Origin: Rhabdophis nuchalis
Taxonomy: Eukaryota; Chordata; Lepidosauria; Squamata; Natricidae
Length of the DNA stretch: 64,000 nt
Direction: 5' to 3'
Assembly (NCBI GenBank): GCA_039707465.1
Contig: CM077644.1
Location: forward strand, 94,717,375 to 94,781,374
In this document: piece by piece, positions 59,386 through 64,000 of the stretch
How positions within the stretch are numbered: the first letter of the stretch is position 1
Layout: every line of letters begins with the position of its first letter
The notes under the pieces: model-generated
What the model was told of the DNA's origin: nothing
What the model saw: the letters and a program-made list of their open reading frames with translations, nothing else
The model's database searches: none
Translations under genes and position numbers: made by a program

Positions 59386-60068
59386 CATTATTATCATTAT
59401 TAATCCTTATTTGACTATAAATATTATCACTTTATTTTATACATAATACTAATAACTAAATTTAGCTTAGTTTTTATTATACATTGTCCCAACTTCAGCA
59501 GCTTCAAAGCTGCATTTCTGTCCCCGGAGATAAGAGCTATTCCTAGATATTTCAGGGACTTTGCGGTGTCCCTGAGATCAGTAGGAGGGACTCTTCTCAA
59601 TCACCATCTCTGCGGGACGGTTTAAGTCCAAATGGACCGTCCAGCGGCAGAAATATTGACTGCGATCTCGGAGCTCCAAGATTGCACGCCGTGTCGTCGT
59701 GATGTCAGCTCCTCTCCTTTTCCTTGCCACAGTTGTTAAGAGAACCACTGCAATTGTTAAGTTGATGACACAGTTGTTAAGTGAATCTGGTTTCCCCATT
59801 GACTTTGCTTGTTGGAAGGTCTCAAAAGGTGATCACATGACCCCGGGATACTGCAACTGTCATAAATATGAGTCAGTTGCCAAGCATCTGAATTTTGATC
59901 ACATGACTATGGGGATACTGCAAGCATTGTAAGTGTGAAAAAAAGTCATAAGTCACTTTTTTCAGTGCCGTTGTAATATGGAATTGTTCCTAAATGAACT
60001 GTTGCCCCTAAATGAACTGTTGTTCATTTAGGGACAATTCCCTAACTGGATTGTTAGGACTACTTGTA

Positions 60069-60794
60069 CTGCCATGCATGGTCAGGGGATCATTTTTTAA
60101 AAGAAATAACCACCAGGCCTGGGTTTCCTTACTACAAGGCAATTGAATTTTTTTAAAAAAAACATTCTATTCAATGAACAGCATGCAAGGCGTTTTCATT
60201 TTCTTCACAAAACAGTGGATGCACATTGGCAGAATCTGCTTACTAAATATGCAAATAATCGCAGAGGAAAAGATATTTGTTAACTCATTCTCTTTGTCTG
60301 AATTATGAATTAGGCTGTTAGACCCGAGTTCAGACTTAAAGGCAAACAAAGCAGCTTATGCATATTAAACATTATGGCCTTTACCTTGCTAGACACCAAG
60401 TCGTCTTTTGGGATATTGATCTTAACGTCTGATTTTGAGGGAGAATATATTCAGATCTGCCTTGTCAAATATTTCTAATATCGGACCATTAAAGGCTATA
60501 TACAAATGAAACGTTGGTTCCTTATTTCTCACACAAGTGCATTAAAATTTCAGCACCCTCATCACTGGTATTTTTTTTAATTGCCCTATGGTGCCAATAG
60601 CAATCTTCAATAATGCTACTATTGTTGTCTCTAGTTCTGCTCTACTTGTGCAGCCTAAATAAGAGGATTATTTATTTATTTGAGTTGGGGAGGTCTCATA
60701 AATTGTGATTATAAATAAGTAATCATTTGTCAGACTTTGCCTCCAGAACTATTCCAAAATTTTCAGAGGAACTGGTATTTTTTACAATCGTAAT
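60069..60794. other. No feature recognised
   Basis: Unique-looking, A/T-rich. 60.30-60.50 kb has no repeat features and might be conserved non-coding DNA. Confidence 0.35.
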
Positions 60795-61668
60795 TGTGGA
60801 ATCCTTAGTGCTCTCTAAGGTTTGGTTGCTTGCTTGCTATATGTCATGTTACCTAGTCAGGTAATGAAACATCATCAAGCAAACCCTTCGCTGTGAGCCC
60901 TTCACACAGCGAACCCTTCGCTGGGAGCCCTTCGCACAGTCACTCAAGCGCTTGTGACATCCCGGCTGGATTACTGCAATGCTCTCTACATGGGGCTCCC
61001 CTTGAGGTGCACTCGAAAGCTACAGTTAGTACAGAATGCGGCCGCGCGGGTGATTATGGGTGCCTCAAGGCAAACCCACGTAACACCTCTCCTGTGCGAG
61101 CTGCACTGGCTGTCTGTGGCCTTTCGAGTGCGCTTTAAGGTGTTGACAACCATCTTTAAATCGCTCCATGGCTCGGGGCCTAGCTATATACGATACCGCC
61201 TCCTGCCCCATACATCCCTTCGTCCGATCCGCTCCCACAGAGAGGGCTTTCTCCGGGTTCCATCAGCGGGGCAATGCCGGTTGGCAACACCCAGGGGAAG
61301 GGCCTTCTCTGTGGCGGGCCTGGCCCTCTGGAACGACCTACCCCCCGACCTTCGCACTACCTCGGACCTCCGCCTCTTCCGCCAACATCTTAAGACATAT
61401 TTATTTCAGCAAGCCGGCCTAGGATAGCCCCCCGTTTCTGACTTTTTAAAATATATATATATAATTTGGGAAGGTTTTTAACATGGGTTTTAGCACGGGT
61501 TAATATATTTAATATATTTTAACTGATATTTATTGTATTTTGTGGTTTTAATAATGCCTGTGCGCCGCCCTGGGTCCTAAAAAGGAGAAGGGCGGGGTAT
61601 AAATTTAATAAAATAAAAAATAAATGAAACAACCAAGCTCAGAGAGCACCAAGGACTCCACAGCTCAA
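60795..61668. repeat. Fold-back repeat split by L2
   Basis: Left arm TTAGTGCTCTCTAAGGTTTGG (about 60805-60828), right arm CCAAGCTCAGAGAGCACCAA (about 61628-61650), inverted copies. Between the arms lies TTACCTAGTCAGGTAATGAAAC, itself palindromic. The L2 at 60884-61616 split the right side. Pieces of the same family are at 28288-28835, 44055-44105 and 49245-49305. Confidence 0.65.
60884..61616 (+). pseudogene. L2 LINE C-terminus, 157-codon open frame
   Basis: The frame at 60954-61427 gives SRLDYCNALYMGLPLRCTRK, LQLVQNAAARVIMGASRQTH, LHWLSVAFRVRFKVLTTIFK, HTSLRPIRSHREGFLRVPSA and AFSVAGLALWNDLPPDLRTT, with no break. The tail ends GGCGGGGTATAAATTTAATA. 5' truncated. The first 70 bp contain short repeats of CCCTTCGC. 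Confidence 0.88.
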
Positions 61669-61720
61669 CCCCTGAGTTACAGATTTCCGCTTCCATTGGA
61701 AGTGAATTATATAATTATAA

Positions 61721-62941
61721 GGTAAGAGGTAAAGGTTCCCCTCGCACATATGTGCTAGTCATTCCCAACTCTAGGGGGCAGTGCTCATCTCCGTTTCAAA
61801 GCCGAAGAGCCAGTGCTGTTCAAAGACGTCTTTGTGGTCATGTGGCTGGCATGACTAAATCCTGAAGGCACATGGAACATTGTTACCTTCCCACCAAAGG
61901 TGGCCCCTATTTTTTCCATTTGCATTTGTACATGCTTTCAAACTGCTCGATTGCCAGAAGCTGTGGGTTAAATATCATCAAAGGATTATTAGTTAATTGA
62001 CTGCAAATAACAATGATAGATACTTATTTATAGATGTAAGATGCTATTAGATACTATTGAAGAATTATAGAATAATGGAAAAATGATAGTTAATATTGAT
62101 AAAATGGGAATTGTTATATTTAGATGATTAATAATTAATCAATTATTTAGATGGTTATAATGTTGCTGGAAAATTGTTATCTAATTAATAACTACTTATA
62201 AAGCTCAAGATTGTTTTATATTATATTACTATGGAATTTATATTGCTATGACGAGATTAAATAAGGGATGTCAATAGTTGGCCAGGCTTTAAAGATATTC
62301 TTAAAGAAAAAATAGATCGATGGTAAAATAATGGATTAGAACTGTGGATATTGATATTAAGCTATGTGATAAATTGTTAGATCATAAAATGAGATTACTT
62401 TTAAAAAATAATTATTTCAGAGAGGCATAGAATTCACGAACGCCCGGTTAAAATATCCTTTAAAGGATACTATCTAGAGTGAACTTTCTTTTAAAAATCC
62501 ATTCTTTTTTCTCTCTCTCTCTCTCTCTTTGTTGGCCTTATAGATAGAAAGCCATTATATAATCATACTGTATATAAAAGGATGTCAAAATAATTAGTAA
62601 GATTAGGGTTGAGATATAAGAATTGTAATAATCGACATGAAAAATAAGTGATAACATTGGAAGAAATTTATAGAAACCTGGGATGAATTGTTACATTCTT
62701 AAAATGGATAACCTGTTATGGGAATGGCTTTTTGATGGTTTTTCTTTTCTTTTTTCTCTGTGAAGTTCAGATTATTTGTGTTTATGTTAAAAAAATAAAA
62801 AAATATTATTATTTTTTTAAAAAGAAGCTGGACAAATAACAGGAGCTCACTTCATTATGCAGTCCTAGGGATTCAAACCGCTGAACTGTCGACCTTCTGA
62901 TTGACAAACTCAGTGTCTTAGCCACTGAGCCACTGCATCCC
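61721..62941 (-). mobile_element. Sauria SINE, split, 13-bp duplication
   Basis: Tail at the left (GGTAAGAGGTAAAGGTTCCC), tRNA-like head at the right (complement of GTGGCTCAGTGGCTAAGACA). Flanked by the exact duplication TATATAATTATAA at 61708-61720 and 62942-62954. An L1-like element at 61964-62822 interrupts it. Confidence 0.88.
61964..62822 (+). mobile_element. A/T-rich L1-like retroelement inside the SINE
   Basis: AGAAGCTG flanks it at 61956-61963 and 62823-62830. Ends in an A-rich tail (about 62788-62822). The 3' half shares ordered words with the 3'UTR of 55711-56182. No ORF. A (TC)n lies at about 62511-62529. Confidence 0.7.
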
Positions 62942-62954
62942 TATATAATTATAA

Positions 62955-64000
62955 TTACAATCCAGCAATAAAGCAACAACAAAATAACTTTAAATGAAAT
63001 AATTCTCTTCTCAGAATGTCAAAAATCACTATTATTTCAGCAAAAGTCATACCATCTTGTCCTGGAATAAGAAGAACAGTGTCATACAATGATTGTTCTT
63101 TGCCCTAACTCCAATAAGTATTCTTCCCAGAATGATCACAATGTGGTTTTCATGGATTTATATTTATGTTTGTATCTTCTGAAATGGTTTCAGCTTTGCA
63201 GAGTTTAATTGGAGCAAATGCCCTTCTTTCCATTTACAGTTCAAATGAGCCTAGATGGCAAACCAAAGGTCTAAAATGGTTAATTTTAGAATAGGAAACT
63301 ACTTACCCTTGTCTCTAGAAATGACAGCAGCTCCATCAATTTGAATAATGTAATTTACACATTTCATTTCTCAAATATGGAAAGTGGAGTAAGTTTGCAA
63401 GTGAATCAAACTGAATATCTCCACCTAACTCCCTATAAAAAAACGTGTACTGATAACCTATCAGCAGTTACACTGGCAATTATGTATGCCCTATAATTTG
63501 GTCTTTATTCTAGCTGGTAGGCTTGAAAAAAAATAACACTTTACTTACAAAGAACCTTTCTCCTGTTAAATAATGGAAAAAAAACCACCCTTGGTTGTCA
63601 GCATAATATCTTGACATTTAGGATGCCTGCCTGTCTCTACTGGAGTCAGATGTGAAAATAAATAGATATTAAACTGTCAGTCAATGAAATTACAAAGTCA
63701 AGGAGTGCTCGTGCAGAGATCCTGTGTGTTCTCTTTGATGGACACAGGTGTTTGTTATGAAATCCAACAGGGCCTTCAAGTGTAGATCAGACCTTCTTAG
63801 ATTAGTGACAGCAAGTGGGACGAACCTCCCTGTGTCATTAGGGTGACCAAAGGAAAATACTCACTCCGCATTTTCCCCAAAGCCATTCAAAGTTCTTCTC
63901 TGTTGAAAAGAAGAAGAAAAAAAAGAATGTAAGGAAAGTGTAAAGAAAATAGCGCCTACCTTTGGGAAGTGGGGCAGTGCGCTTCTTCAAGAATGAAGGG
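62955..64000. other. No feature recognised
   Basis: A/T-rich unique-looking DNA. No repeat ends, no credible coding region. Confidence 0.4.

Larger units (their letters stand above)
55711..59722 (-). mobile_element. Short L1-like retroelement, itself split by L2
   Basis: Flanked by the exact 15-bp duplication CTTGCCACAGTTGTT (55696-55710 and 59723-59737). Read on the minus strand, about 337 bp of 5' sequence (59722-59386) lead into A/T-rich DNA, and after the L2 come about 470 bp of 3'UTR with an A-rich tail at 55711. Without the L2 the element is only about 0.8 kb and has no ORF. Its 3'UTR matches that of 61964-62822 (GCCATTATATAAT, ATATAAAAGGATGT). It must have been mobilised in trans. Confidence 0.72.
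55638..60066 (+). mobile_element. Tc1/mariner-type MITE, outer layer of a nest
   Basis: Left CAGGTAGTCCTTGACTTAC (TA at 55636-55637), right GGACTACTTG (TA at 60067-60068). Its left 75 bp and right 330 bp are separated by the inserted elements at 55711-59722. A small palindrome (CCTAAATGAAC...GTTCATTTAGG) sits near 60006-60032. Confidence 0.8.

Noticed and set aside
56150..59400. Target duplication around the nearly intact L2
   Set aside because: Both flanks are A/T-rich simple sequence, and any match would be trivial.
61721..61960. Possible unique non-coding RNA
   Set aside because: It is the tail and middle of a Sauria SINE with a matching copy at 1625-1955.

Overview
This window looks like intergenic or intronic DNA from a squamate reptile, most likely a snake. 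The repeats give the clue: Sauria-type tRNA SINEs, Bov-B (RTE) LINE tails, CR1 LINEs whose 3' ends run into short A/T-rich tandem tails, L2 LINEs, several L1 lineages, hundreds of bases of GATA/GGTA repeats, and many short hAT-type and Tc1/mariner-type elements. I found no host protein-coding gene I can defend. The only long reading frames that make biological sense belong to transposons. Family names come from my memory of protein motifs and end sequences, not from a database search.

Layout. 0-6 kb: decayed CR1 and L1 with a Sauria SINE, a solo LTR with a 5-bp duplication, and small MITEs. 5.6-6.2 kb: a fold-back repeat with a tRNA-like core. 8.5-10.4 kb: a mariner-type MITE holding a hAT MITE, then an L1 tail with a 19-bp duplication. 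10.8-11.1 kb: a possible zinc-finger relic. 12.7-20.5 kb: LTR-like pieces, CR1, and two large GC-rich fold-back elements (14.1-16.0 and 18.1-19.6 kb), each with terminal repeats, a long palindrome and a polypurine tract. 20.9-34.3 kb: two Bov-B tails, CR1, L2 and a series of hAT MITEs with 8-bp duplications. 34.3-38.9 kb: quiet DNA with one long (GA)n. 38.9-40.2 kb: a mariner-type MITE split by L1, and a hAT MITE. 40.56-43.31 kb: a probable Helitron carrying two CR1 tails, a hAT MITE, an LTR piece and a 1.1-kb GATA/GGTA array. 44.2-46.1 kb: a palindromic fold-back split at mirror-image positions by an L2 and a CR1. 46.57-48.56 kb: a complete-looking L1-type insertion with an intact ORF1 but no ORF2, with an 18-bp duplication. 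51.4-52.3 kb: a fish-like Tc1 element containing a small Gypsy-type LTR element. 55.6-60.1 kb: a three-level nest (MITE, L1-like element, nearly intact L2). 60.8-63 kb: another fold-back split by L2, and a Sauria SINE split by an L1-like element.

The genes do not form a pathway. They are parts of parasites that depend on one another: Sauria SINEs are thought to use Bov-B machinery, ORF1-only and ORF-less L1-like elements would need an L1 ORF2 protein in trans, and the many TIR elements need hAT or Tc1 transposases that are not encoded here. The strongest candidates for something new are the ORF1-only L1 element, the cargo-carrying Helitron, the mirror-site double LINE insertion, and the two palindrome-plus-polypurine hAT-like elements.
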